From: Litchfieldia alkalitelluris
GTDB lineage: Bacteria > Bacillota > Bacilli > Bacillales > Salisediminibacteriaceae
Length of the DNA stretch: 64,000 nt
Direction of reading: 5' to 3'
Assembly: GCF_002153425.1 (NCBI RefSeq)
Contig: NZ_KZ119600.1
Location: 314,825 to 378,824 of the forward strand
Below are positions 54,666 through 62,513 of this stretch, one piece after another. How positions within the stretch are numbered: the first letter of the stretch is position 1; each line of letters begins with the position of its first letter. The notes beneath the pieces were generated by a model. It had not been told where the DNA came from. It ran no database searches and saw only the letters and a list, made by a program, of their open reading frames with translations. A program made the translations under genes and the position numbers.

Positions 54666-55478
54666 GTGTTAGGTAAATTAACAGAAGATGATTTTTCCGT
54701 TTTAAGAAAACCGTTAGAGTCTAAAAGACAAAGTCCTAACACCTTTGCCGGAATATTTATTTTATGTCTATTTCTTCAAGCTTTACTTCTATATATAGAG
54801 TTCACGTTAGGAGAAGAATCAATATTCCCTTATACCAATCAAGTCTTCATGTTTCATATAATAGTATCTATTATTTTGGGTTTTCTATCTTTTATTTATT
54901 CCATTCCAGCTATATATTTAAGATCACAAAGAATACAATATTTAATTAGTATACTTATATCTCAAAATATGTTTGGAGTTTCTGCATTTATTTTGGCGAT
55001 ACTTTTATTAGGTGCCGATATATTGGTAGAATCACAAGAGAATGTTAATACTTTGATGACCTTTACCTATGTAACATTAATTATTGGTGGGATAATCTTT
55101 TTACTAACTTGCATTCGCTTTTACTTCATGTTAATCAATGGAGAGTATCGAAGAAATTCTCAAAAAGATAAATTTAGAAGGAAATTAGAAAAGAGATCAT
55201 ATGTCCCAATAGTTATTGTAGGAAGTACTGGCCTAGTACTATCTATGCAATATTTGATAAGAAACTACGGTTTTATGACTTTTGAAAGTGTATTTATAGT
55301 AGCTTTATGTTTGATTATATTTTTTGCGATGCTATTCGTACTTCCAGAACAACTCGTAATCCTTTATTGTAAATATCGTTTTGATAGTTTTAACTTTGAT
55401 CCTAACGGTCGCCATTTATATCCAGCAAGTGATGAACAAACTAATATTTCATCTAGAAAGAAAATTAATAAAAAGTAA
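54666..55478 (+). CDS. Membrane protein, tandem paralog 2
   Basis: A 270-residue paralog of the proteins at 53628 and 55672. It shares the N-terminal pattern (LTEDDFSVLRKPLESKRQSP) and the C-terminal block, while the helical core (about 40-215) is diverged. Start GTG with AAAGG upstream. The 96 bases at 55329-55424 differ from copy 1 (54285-54380) at only 4 positions, most of them silent. The spacer before it (54423-54665) has an unrecognised short frame ending in KMEFMRGRKVELVC, possibly a decayed gene. Confidence 0.7.
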   Translation: MLGKLTEDDFSVLRKPLESKRQSPNTFAGIFILCLFLQALLLYIEFTLGEESIFPYTNQVFMFHIIVSIILGFLSFIYSIPAIYLRSQRIQYLISILISQNMFGVSAFILAILLLGADILVESQENVNTLMTFTYVTLIIGGIIFLLTCIRFYFMLINGEYRRNSQKDKFRRKLEKRSYVPIVIVGSTGLVLSMQYLIRNYGFMTFESVFIVALCLIIFFAMLFVLPEQLVILYCKYRFDSFNFDPNGRHLYPASDEQTNISSRKKINKK

Positions 55479-55671
55479 TTTTTGGGTTTCTAGTCCAGGA
55501 ATAACATACGGAAAGTTAGTGTCAAAATACTATTGTTTTTTTCAAATAGAATTAGACCCATTCATTAAGGTTTCTGACTAAAGGCAAATAAACTTATACA
55601 TCACTATAATCATCGTATTAAAGTTTTAACTTTAGTGACGTAGTAAAATTGGTAAGGGAGTAGGTCGGGCC

Positions 55672-56478
55672 ATGTCTAAGTTGTCAGAGGAAGATTTCTT
55701 AGTGTTACGAAGACCGCTAGAGTCAAGAAGACAATTTCCAGGTTCAATAAGTGGAGCACTTTTAATAGGTATATTTTGTCAAGTAGTTTTACTGTATTTG
55801 GAATATTATATCAGTAGATATTCAATATATCCATTCGCTCATGATATTTTTCAATTACATTTATGGTTTTCAATAGTTTTGGGAGTTTTATCAGTAATAT
55901 ACGCTATTCCTGTTATTTATAAGAAATTTCAAAGGATACAATATTTAATATCCATTGTTGTATCTCAAAATATTTTCGCATTATCTCCTTTAATTTTGGC
56001 TTTAATTATGATAGGAGCAGAAATACCTTTGAGTTCTCAGAATATAAGTTTATTAATATATTTAACCTATATTTGTTTGTTTATAGGTTTAATCGTGTTT
56101 GTTGTGACATTTGTTCGTTTTATTATTTTACTACAAAATGGTGCTTATCGCATTGGGTCTAAAAAAGATCAACATAGGAGAAAGTTCGAAACGAAGTCAT
56201 ATGTACCTTACGTAATTGTTGGTAGTACAGCCTTTGTTTTTATGCTTCAATTTGTTATGAAGAATTTTGAGTTGCTAAGCTTTGATGTTGTTTTTTTTAC
56301 AACGTTATTGATTATAATTTTCTTTGTGATGCTATTCGTACTTCCAGAACAACTCGTAATCTTGTATTGTAAATATCGTTTTGATAGTTTTAACTTTGGT
56401 CCTAATGGGCGCCATCTATATCCAGTAAAAGATGAACACACTAATATTACATCAAATAAGAGAATTAATAGATTATAG
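55672..56478 (+). CDS. Membrane protein, tandem paralog 3
   Basis: A 268-residue paralog: LSEEDFLVLRRPLESRRQFP at the start, about six helices, the same LPEQLVILYCKYRFDSFNF end followed by a Gly instead of Asp. The ATG has GGGAGTAGG upstream. The last of the three; no terminator directly follows. The 193-bp spacer before it has no gene I can support. Confidence 0.7.
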   Translation: MSKLSEEDFLVLRRPLESRRQFPGSISGALLIGIFCQVVLLYLEYYISRYSIYPFAHDIFQLHLWFSIVLGVLSVIYAIPVIYKKFQRIQYLISIVVSQNIFALSPLILALIMIGAEIPLSSQNISLLIYLTYICLFIGLIVFVVTFVRFIILLQNGAYRIGSKKDQHRRKFETKSYVPYVIVGSTAFVFMLQFVMKNFELLSFDVVFFTTLLIIIFFVMLFVLPEQLVILYCKYRFDSFNFGPNGRHLYPVKDEHTNITSNKRINRL

Positions 56479-56901
56479 TTCTTATTTTAAGAATCGAGTT
56501 CATTAGGAGAGGCTCTTTTTAACGTCATGTTAAATATTGACAAGAACGCACGTTTGTGTAAAAATTATATAGAAAACCTCGTTTTACCTCTATGATATTA
56601 TACAAAATTCTTTTCCATTTAAACCTTAAATATTTTTATCCCAGAGTCTGATATAGTTATAAAAATTGAAGAATTATCTCCGTAAAAAACTACTTCATTA
56701 ATTGTTTTCCACAACTCAAAATTACTTCAATCGTGCTTTATCTATCTACTAATACTTTTCTATTTTCCCCTAACAAAATGATTTATAAGTAAATAGTGAA
56801 AGGAGTGATCAAACATGTGATTTCTTTATCGTCTTTGGAAGATTTCAGAGCTTAAGTACTTGAATTCTTGGAATCATAAAAATTTATAAGGAGGCTATTT
56901 T
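56479..56901. other. Intergenic region with a possible LexA-controlled promoter
   Basis: No gene seen. It contains TTGACA at 56537 directly followed by a LexA-like box (see separate entry). The remainder is AT-rich leader before the 109-residue protein gene at 56902. Confidence 0.4.
56543..56556 (+). promoter_or_regulatory. Possible LexA (SOS) box
   Basis: agaacgcacgtttg matches the Bacillus LexA consensus CGAACRNRYGTTYC at 12 of 14 positions, failing only at the two outer bases. It starts directly after a TTGACA -35 element (56537-56542). The -10 region (TAAAAA) is weak. Confidence 0.35.
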
Positions 56902-57231
56902 ATGGGGCACGACATATTAGGATTTAATAAAGCTGGAGAAGAAATTGCTTATGCGCGATTTAGTATGGGGAATTATAATGCTACCATTTTATACAGATTA
57001 TTAAATGCCGAAAAGTACTATGCAGGAGTCAGTGGATCAGGAGGCAGTACTACTTTATCAGTTCAACATGTGCAAAAGGCTTTGAATGATTACAATGACT
57101 TTTTTGCTGACACGAAACCTCTCTCAGAACGTGAAATCTTATATTGGGATAAAAAGCAAATTGGAGAATTTCTAATAAATTGTTTAGAAACAGCCCAAAA
57201 TGACGGTAGTGTAGAGGTTTATTTTGGCTAG
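56902..57231 (+). CDS. Conserved hypothetical protein, 109 residues
   Basis: Starts MGHDILGFNKAGEEIAYARF and continues with MGNYNATILYRLLNA and YAGVSGSGG. I recall similar hypothetical proteins in Bacillus but no assigned function. No signal peptide or membrane helix is seen. AAGGAGG precedes the ATG. It follows the type VII region, but a link is not shown. Confidence 0.7.
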   Translation: MGHDILGFNKAGEEIAYARFSMGNYNATILYRLLNAEKYYAGVSGSGGSTTLSVQHVQKALNDYNDFFADTKPLSEREILYWDKKQIGEFLINCLETAQNDGSVEVYFG

Positions 57232-57547
57232 CTTTTAAACAATTCAACCGTTTTTTCAAGAAATCCCCTCAACTACGAACCTCATAAAGCAACAGGCGTA
57301 TCTTGTTACTTCACAAAATCAATTTAACCCTACCTAGAGTAATATTAGAAACGTTACCGGGTAGCGAAAATATAACGTTACCCGGTTAGGGAGAAGCGAA
57401 ATTATTTTTGATATATCGGAAGACTCCCTTCTACATTCCCATTGTGGTGACAATACTAGCAACAACTAATATAATAAGTAAGAGAAGAAGTGAAATTTTG
57501 CTTAAATACTTTTTATTCACATTTAAAAGAGGGGGAGCGAGTTCTTC
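57232..57547. other. Intergenic region with a GC-rich inverted repeat
   Basis: Contains the palindromic pair at 57356-57386. The minus strand has a 29-codon frame (57431-57517) encoding one hydrophobic helix, but it lacks a ribosome site, so I do not call it. Confidence 0.4.
57356..57386. repeat. Inverted and direct repeat, possible operator
   Basis: accgggta (57356-57363) and tacccggt (57379-57386) form an inverted repeat; each is preceded by aacgt(t) so a direct repeat aacgttacc is superimposed. It lies about 160 bp before the HEPN/nucleotidyltransferase pair and could bind a regulator. No T run, so not a terminator. Confidence 0.4.
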
Positions 57548-57820
57548 ATGGATGATTTGAAAAACATACGTTGGAGACAGAGATTTGAGAATTATCTTGA
57601 ATCCCAAGGATACATTGTAAAAAGCCCTAGAGAAGCAATAAAACAAGCATATCAAGTAGATTTATTAAATGATGGCCATATTTGGCTAGATGCACTGGCT
57701 AAGAGAACCTTAACTACTCATACATATGATGATTCATTAGCAGAGAAACTGTTGGAGGATATTACTAAGTTATATTTGCCGGAACTTACAAGCCTCTATG
57801 AAAAATTATTAAAGGAATGA
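57548..57820 (+). CDS. HI0074-type nucleotidyltransferase-associated (HEPN-like) protein, internally shortened
   Basis: A 90-residue version of a protein usually about 130-140 residues long. It starts in the standard way (IRWRQRFENY) and then jumps to LESQGYIVKSPREAIKQAYQ, normally about 45-50 residues further on; the rest (NDGHIWLDALAKRTLTTHTYDD, YLPELTSLYEKL) is standard. The RX4H signature of HEPN toxins (RTLTTH) is kept. AGAGGGGGAGCG precedes the ATG. It pairs with the nucleotidyltransferase 6 bases downstream. The loss of a helix pair may abolish or change its folding. Confidence 0.75.
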   Translation: MDDLKNIRWRQRFENYLESQGYIVKSPREAIKQAYQVDLLNDGHIWLDALAKRTLTTHTYDDSLAEKLLEDITKLYLPELTSLYEKLLKE

Positions 57821-57826
57821 TAATAA

Positions 57827-58144
57827 ATGTTTGGTTTGCGAGAAGAAGATATCCAATATATTAAAGATATACTTGCAAAATATAATGAAGTTGAAAAAGC
57901 GTATATTTTTGGTAGTCGAGCCATAGGGAATCACAAGAAAGGTTCTGATGTAGACATTGCAATCGTAGGAAGCAACATTAATTCATCAACAGTCGCGACT
58001 CTTGATGAGTCATTAAATGAGGAATCTCCTCTCCCTTATTTTTTTGATATTATTCATTATGATGTGTTATCAAACAAGAAGCTTAAACAACATATAGATA
58101 CAGAAGGTAAAACTTTAATTGGTAGTGAAGAGGCTTCTCTCTAG
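57827..58144 (+). CDS. MNT/HI0073-type nucleotidyltransferase
   Basis: A 105-residue minimal nucleotidyltransferase with GSRAIGNHKKGSDVDIAI, the GSX10DXD motif of the family. In MntA-HepT-type systems such enzymes modify and silence the HEPN partner, forming a toxin-antitoxin module; here the HEPN-like partner is encoded directly upstream. It is followed by a terminator. Confidence 0.85.
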   Translation: MFGLREEDIQYIKDILAKYNEVEKAYIFGSRAIGNHKKGSDVDIAIVGSNINSSTVATLDESLNEESPLPYFFDIIHYDVLSNKKLKQHIDTEGKTLIGSEEASL

Positions 58145-58178
58145 TTCAAATTTCGAACATAAGGGAAGCTTCTTTTTT
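58128..58178 (+). terminator. Terminator (gagaagcttc family)
   Basis: Arms agaggcttct (58128-58140 region) and gggaagcttctt, with an inner gttc/gaac pair, followed by seven T. The left arm overlaps the end of the nucleotidyltransferase gene. Confidence 0.7.
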
Positions 58179-58213
58179 TACAGATAGTATACACTGAATT
58201 TTTTCCACACCAC

Positions 58214-58881
58214 TCACTTATTCCGCACCACGACTAGATAAGTAGTATTTATAGTAAGTAATATGAGGGCCATGAGGATTATGGAAAACGTCTGTGGGCT
58301 GCCTCCTGTAATGGAATAAACCGTAGATAAAGCAATGGCGGCGAAGATACAAATATTTAGAAAACCATATGCTTTATAAAGTCCACCTAAGATGACGTGC
58401 TTTTCACCATCGTCTGCAAAATCTAAAATGGTTTTAGCATGATTAGAGGTAGGATTACTCTGGCTGCGATCTCGATAGACAAGCTGTGCTAATTTATTCA
58501 TATTAAAAAGGAGAATCCATGAGCTAGTGAGTGAGATAATTGTAATGAGGGTAATGAATGTGCTCTGAGTTGTAATTGACCTAAACTCACTGCTAGTATC
58601 GAAAAAACTAGACTAGTATTTGTAAACAATGAATAGTCAGTTAAAAGCTTATATTTCCTATCCTCCACCTCATCTTCTTCATCACCACGAAACATCTGGT
58701 TGCTTAATGATTTAACCTTATTTACATTGATGATAGATAGAATTATTAGAAGAAACGAAATACCAACTAAACTGATTACAGCTATTAAGCTAGCATTAGT
58801 AATCTCTGAAAAGTTCAAAATACCGTAGACAATAAAAAATCCAACAACTGCCCCTATAACCGATTGTAATAACCATTTCAT
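58214..58881 (-). pseudogene. DUF3169-type membrane protein, frameshifted
   Basis: Two frames that are parts of one DUF3169-type protein. The first (58498-58881) reads MKWLLQSVIGAVVGFF through FRGDEEDEVEDRKY to LFTNTSLVFSILAVSLG, then turns into an unlikely tail (LRAHSLPSLQLSH). In the next frame the same DNA reads ITTQSTFITLITIISL, a proper helix, running on into the second frame (58214-58501, MNKLAQLVYRDR). A one-base loss near 58575-58585 explains it. Intact, it would have about 222 residues and several helices. It overlaps nothing and sits next to an XRE regulator, its usual partner. A sequencing error is possible. Confidence 0.75.
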
Positions 58882-59085
58882 TTAAAGTTCCTCCTCATCA
58901 AAGTGAAATATATTCTCTACAGGCTCGTTAAAAATACGTGCAATTCGAACGGCTATTAGTAATGATGGCATATATTCTCCCCGTTCAATCAAACTGACTG
59001 TTTGTCTTGAAACCTTCGCGAGTTTTGCAAGTTGTGTTTGATTATATCCTTCACGTGCTCGAAGCTCCTTTAATCGATTTTTCAC
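58882..59085 (-). CDS. XRE-family (Cro/CI-type) transcriptional regulator
   Basis: A 67-residue helix-turn-helix protein: LKELRAREGYNQTQLAKLAKV and SRQTVSLIERGEYMPS, as in small XRE regulators paired with DUF3169 membrane proteins. Start GTG 59085 with GAAGGTG 6 bases upstream; a GTG at 59094 is within that ribosome site. Its stop directly precedes the DUF3169 start. With the partner frameshifted, it may now act alone. Confidence 0.9.
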   Translation of the reverse strand: MKNRLKELRAREGYNQTQLAKLAKVSRQTVSLIERGEYMPSLLIAVRIARIFNEPVENIFHFDEEEL

Positions 59086-59355
59086 CCAAATCACCTTCAG
59101 TATTATTTAGTCTGATAAGAATATTGTAAATGATCATATTCAATTTGAAACTTTATTTGTCATAATTATAAGTATAGTTGTCAAAAACGAGGCTAACTAT
59201 ATTTATACGATTCAGCTAGAGGTTGGGGGAATTATCTATTTCTTACACTAATGAGGTGTAGTTTTTAAATAATTTTAAAAATACTGACTTTTTAGTAAAA
59301 TGAAACTAAAATACTCAACTGCACAATATATTTCATATAAGGGGGTTGTTTATCA

Positions 59356-61128
59356 ATGACGGAAAAAGTACATGTATGTTCGGAAAAGCAGCTAAAGGAA
59401 GATGGGTGGAAGGTAGTAAGGGGAGGGAAACACGGAATTGCGGTGATTCATCATGAGAACAGTGTCTATGCAATCGATAATCGTTGTCCACATCTTGGAT
59501 TTCCTCTTCATATGGGAAGTACGTGCGATGGTATATTAACTTGCCATTGGCATCATGCGCGCTTTGACTTGAAAAGTGGGGGGACATTAGATCCGTGGGC
59601 AGATGATGTTCCTACATATCCAGTAGAAATTTCAGACGGAGACATCTGGATTACACCAGAACCGATTGATAAGCAGACAGTTGCTAAACTAAAGAAGCGC
59701 CTTAGGGACGGACTTGAGCAAAACATTAGCCTTGTTATTGCAAAGGCAGTGGTAGGGTTAGTGGAGGCAGGGGTCAATCCAATCGAAATTGCGAAAACAG
59801 GAGTAGAATTTGGGACAAAACATAGGTGGAATGGTTGGCGTTCAGGTTTAACCATTTTAACGGCAATGACCAATGTTCTCCCTTACCTAGATAAAACAGG
59901 GAAAATACTCGCTTTATATCAAGGGTTAGTACATGTTGCAAGGGAAAGTGCTGGAATGGGGACACGTTTTTTATTAGACCCGTTACCCCTTAATGAAAAG
60001 ACTGCAACACCTGAGTTTTCTCAGTTGGCAAAATGGTATCGCAATAATGTCGAAGTTCGTGATGTACAAGGGGCGGAGAGAGTACTTCTAACTGCCCTCA
60101 AACTTGAAGCAACAACTGAGCAACTTTCTGATATGATGATGACGGCAATTACAGATCATTTCTATATGAACATAGGGCACATTTTAGATTTTCATAATAA
60201 AGCGTTTGAAATGCTTGGTCATTTGGAGCATGAGCACCAAGAGTATGTTTTGACATCACTATTACCAGAGTTGGCTAATGCCTCCCGTAGTGAGGAGTCC
60301 CATAGCTGGCAAGCACCTGTTAATTTAGTTACACCATTACAGAATGCATTTAAGGTTTTGGAGGGAATCGAATTTAGTCAGATCAGTGCTGATGCTGGAA
60401 GCTCTCCTAGTGGATTGGACGAGAAAAAACTAGTAGACCAGTTGTTGCGAGATGACCCTATTCAGACGATTGATCAACTACTTCAAGCGTTACAAAATGG
60501 TACATCACCTGTTCGTCTTGCCCAATTAGTAGCATTGGCAGCGGCAGAAAGGGTAGCTCGCTTTCATGTACAAAATGAATTTAGGGATTGGGATACGGTT
60601 CTTCATACTTTTACCCATGCCCATGCCGTTCACCAATCATTAAAGAGGTCCATGACACCTGAACTAGTTCGTGCAATCTTCCATAGCGCCATGAGTATTT
60701 ATTTAGATCGCTTCTTGAATATACCTTCAGCACGTAGGCCAGTGGCAGAAAAAGCTACTGAAAAAGCACAGGAGGCAAAAGTTTTTCTCGATGTTTTAGA
60801 TAAGCAACAACAGACAGATGAGGCAGCAAAATGGGTAGTAAATTATTTAGCAAATGGTGGAGACAAGGCGGAATTCTTTAATATTTTTGGTCATGCGCTG
60901 CTTCGAGAAAATGCGGAGTTTCATACGTTCCAAATGTACGAGGCAGCTCTCATGGAACATCAATTATGGGAAAAAGAAGATTCAAAGATTGCTACACAGG
61001 CGCAAGAAACGATGGTTATAGCAGCAACACGTTATTTGGCTGCACATGCACCGACGTCTAGGGATACTTCTCATACTGCGAAAATCGCTATTAGGTTGCA
61101 TCGAGGCGAAAAACTGTTTGAGGAATAA
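59356..61128 (+). CDS. Rieske [2Fe-2S] protein with long helical C-terminal domain
   Basis: A 590-residue protein. Residues 1-100 form a Rieske domain with both ligand motifs, CPHLGF and CHWHHARF, and a following DLKSGG and PVEISDGDIWI. The remaining 480 residues are predicted soluble and mostly helical, with several conserved His (for instance DHFYMNIGHILDFHNKAF, HAHAVHQ) that could bind another metal. It is not a standard ring-hydroxylating oxygenase, whose catalytic domain looks different. AAGGGGGTTG precedes the ATG. Single gene with strong terminator. The reaction is unknown. Confidence 0.85.
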   Translation: MTEKVHVCSEKQLKEDGWKVVRGGKHGIAVIHHENSVYAIDNRCPHLGFPLHMGSTCDGILTCHWHHARFDLKSGGTLDPWADDVPTYPVEISDGDIWITPEPIDKQTVAKLKKRLRDGLEQNISLVIAKAVVGLVEAGVNPIEIAKTGVEFGTKHRWNGWRSGLTILTAMTNVLPYLDKTGKILALYQGLVHVARESAGMGTRFLLDPLPLNEKTATPEFSQLAKWYRNNVEVRDVQGAERVLLTALKLEATTEQLSDMMMTAITDHFYMNIGHILDFHNKAFEMLGHLEHEHQEYVLTSLLPELANASRSEESHSWQAPVNLVTPLQNAFKVLEGIEFSQISADAGSSPSGLDEKKLVDQLLRDDPIQTIDQLLQALQNGTSPVRLAQLVALAAAERVARFHVQNEFRDWDTVLHTFTHAHAVHQSLKRSMTPELVRAIFHSAMSIYLDRFLNIPSARRPVAEKATEKAQEAKVFLDVLDKQQQTDEAAKWVVNYLANGGDKAEFFNIFGHALLRENAEFHTFQMYEAALMEHQLWEKEDSKIATQAQETMVIAATRYLAAHAPTSRDTSHTAKIAIRLHRGEKLFEE

Positions 61129-61138
61129 AATGTAGCTT

Positions 61139-61182
61139 AAAAGGTCTTGCTAAAGCAATTACAGCTTAGCAAGACCTTTTTG
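61139..61182 (+). terminator. Strong Rho-independent terminator
   Basis: A perfect 15-bp stem aaaaggtcttgctaa/ttagcaagacctttt, then T. Confidence 0.92.
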
Positions 61183-61254
61183 GATGGTAAAAATGTCGCT
61201 TGTCGCTTGGAATTTATTTATAACTGTTAAGGAAGGAACTTTATTAAGCTCCAC

Positions 61255-61647
61255 CTACTTCTTTTTTTCCTTAAGAATACTAATCCCTTTTTTTAGTTTT
61301 TCAGGAATTGGAATGTTGGCTCTATGAGCGTTTTCTATAATACTAATGGTCTCATTTATTATATAGAATATGATCACTGCCTCCCTAATGAAAGGTTCAC
61401 TTCCTAAAGTCATATCTAGGACATTACCAACTGCAACCATTGCAAATATAAATATCTTTTTAAAAATCCCTTTTAATCCTTGTTCACTGCTAAGGTCCTG
61501 GTTGATATAGGCAGCAATGAGCCCTGTAATATAATCAAGAATAACAAAGGCAACTAAAGCTTCAAGTAAACTCGACCAGCCTCCAAATAGAAAAGAAAGT
61601 GTACTTCCAGCAATGGCAACAATTGGTTTGATGATTGGTTCAGCCAA
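61255..61647 (-). CDS. Phage-type holin (holin_4_1 family)
   Basis: A 130-residue protein with about three helices: FLFGGWSSLLEALVAFVILDYITGLIAA, then IFAMVAVGNVLDMTLG and AVIIFYIINETISIIENAHRANIPIPEKLKKGI, typical of holin family 4 (phi-29-like and toxin-secretion holins). Start TTG with AAGGAGGGTC upstream. No endolysin or phage gene is near, so it may be a domesticated holin serving autolysis or protein release. Confidence 0.85.
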   Translation of the reverse strand: MAEPIIKPIVAIAGSTLSFLFGGWSSLLEALVAFVILDYITGLIAAYINQDLSSEQGLKGIFKKIFIFAMVAVGNVLDMTLGSEPFIREAVIIFYIINETISIIENAHRANIPIPEKLKKGISILKEKKK

Positions 61648-61831
61648 ATTTGACCCTCCTTATTTTACAAGAAACAGGGAGAAGGTTGTTTTATATTTGT
61701 ATTTCTAAGGCACAAAGGAGACAAGTAATTACGTTGTTCTAATGTATTACATGCTAGTTGAGCTCCTTTTGTATGTTTTTATGTCACGATAATTTATAAA
61801 AGGTACGTTATTACTATAAAGGACGATGTAG

Positions 61832-61915
61832 TTATTTATGATTTATATATCGCTTTAACTTCACGTTTGTAATGGACAAGGCTATAAAGCTGATAACTGC
61901 AACTATTTTAATCAT
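61832..61915 (-). CDS. Candidate 27-residue membrane peptide
   Basis: Reads MIKIVAVISFIALSITNV, then KLKRYINHK: one hydrophobic helix with a basic tail, the layout of small membrane peptides. GAGGTG lies 9 bases before the ATG. It is too short for coding statistics. The alternative is chance in AT-rich DNA. Confidence 0.35.
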   Translation of the reverse strand: MIKIVAVISFIALSITNVKLKRYINHK

Positions 61916-62029
61916 ATTTAGTCACACCTCACTTTTTTTCTTTTAGTTAAATATGTTTCCTTAGGTAAACTATTAGGTTGATACATATTATACAAGTTAG
62001 GTAATCTTTGTTACTGCTAATTAGTATTA

Positions 62030-62054
62030 GTTTAGTAAGTTAAATGGCGGGTAT
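62030..62054 (+). promoter_or_regulatory. Sigma-B-type promoter
   Basis: GTTTAG (62030-62035), 13 bases, GGGTAT (62049-62054): close to the Bacillus sigma-B consensus GTTTAA-N12-14-GGGTAT. It lies 38 bp before the stress protein gene. Confidence 0.7.
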
Positions 62055-62091
62055 ATAGAAAGTACGACAACCTTTCGGAGGTGTATATAAA

Positions 62092-62388
62092 ATGGAAGGT
62101 AAAGTAATAGCAGTTTTCAATGACTTTGATGAAAAACAAGGGATACTTGAAGATTTGAAAAAGAATGGGTATAAGGATGAAGATTTGGCCATTGTACATG
62201 AGTCAGAGGAGGAAGCACAGTTCTTCAATTACTATTTTGGTGAAGGGGATTATGTAGTTGTAGAATTGGAGAACAGCAGACATGCAGGGATGGATAAAGC
62301 AGACGGAAGAAAAAAGTTGCGCAATCTTAATTGGGCTCCAGAAAATCACCATCACTTTCCACACCATCAAATGAAACAAGGAATGTAG
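62092..62388 (+). CDS. General-stress-protein-17M-like domain protein
   Basis: A 98-residue protein: VIAVFNDFDEKQGILEDLKKNGYKDEDLAIVHES resembles the N-terminal domain of YflT/general stress protein 17M, which opens with a similar 'aspartate, length of helix, GY, DD' pattern. The C-terminus is His-rich (ENHHHFPHHQ), perhaps metal-binding. GGAGGTG precedes the ATG. The sigma-B-type promoter upstream agrees with a stress role; the molecular activity is unknown. Confidence 0.75.
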   Translation: MEGKVIAVFNDFDEKQGILEDLKKNGYKDEDLAIVHESEEEAQFFNYYFGEGDYVVVELENSRHAGMDKADGRKKLRNLNWAPENHHHFPHHQMKQGM

Positions 62389-62407
62389 ATGTGAATGCTA
62401 GACTAGG

Positions 62408-62448
62408 CTGTCTCATAAGGTTCGATCCCTTATGAGGCAGTTTTTTTA
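62408..62448 (+). terminator. Terminator of the stress gene
   Basis: A 13-bp stem ctgtctcataagg/ccttatgaggcag (one G-U), then seven T. Confidence 0.9.
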
Positions 62449-62513
62449 TTGGGATGTGGAGATAGATTTGTTGTTTTAGCGAAAAAAAATTGTGGATAAG
62501 GCGGGATTTATAA

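Larger units (their letters stand above)
61648..62091. other. Intergenic region with a candidate small peptide gene and a sigma-B promoter
   Basis: The left part is AT-rich without features apart from the holin ribosome site. A 27-codon frame lies at 61832-61915 on the minus strand, and a sigma-B-type promoter at 62030-62054 (separate entries). Confidence 0.5.

Noticed and set aside
57431..57517. 29-residue single-helix peptide on the minus strand (GTG start)
   Set aside because: Looks like a membrane peptide but the sequence upstream is pyrimidine-rich, with no ribosome site.
58214..58501. Separate 95-residue membrane protein
   Set aside because: It is the C-terminal part of the frameshifted DUF3169-type gene, since the preceding helix continues into it in the same frame.
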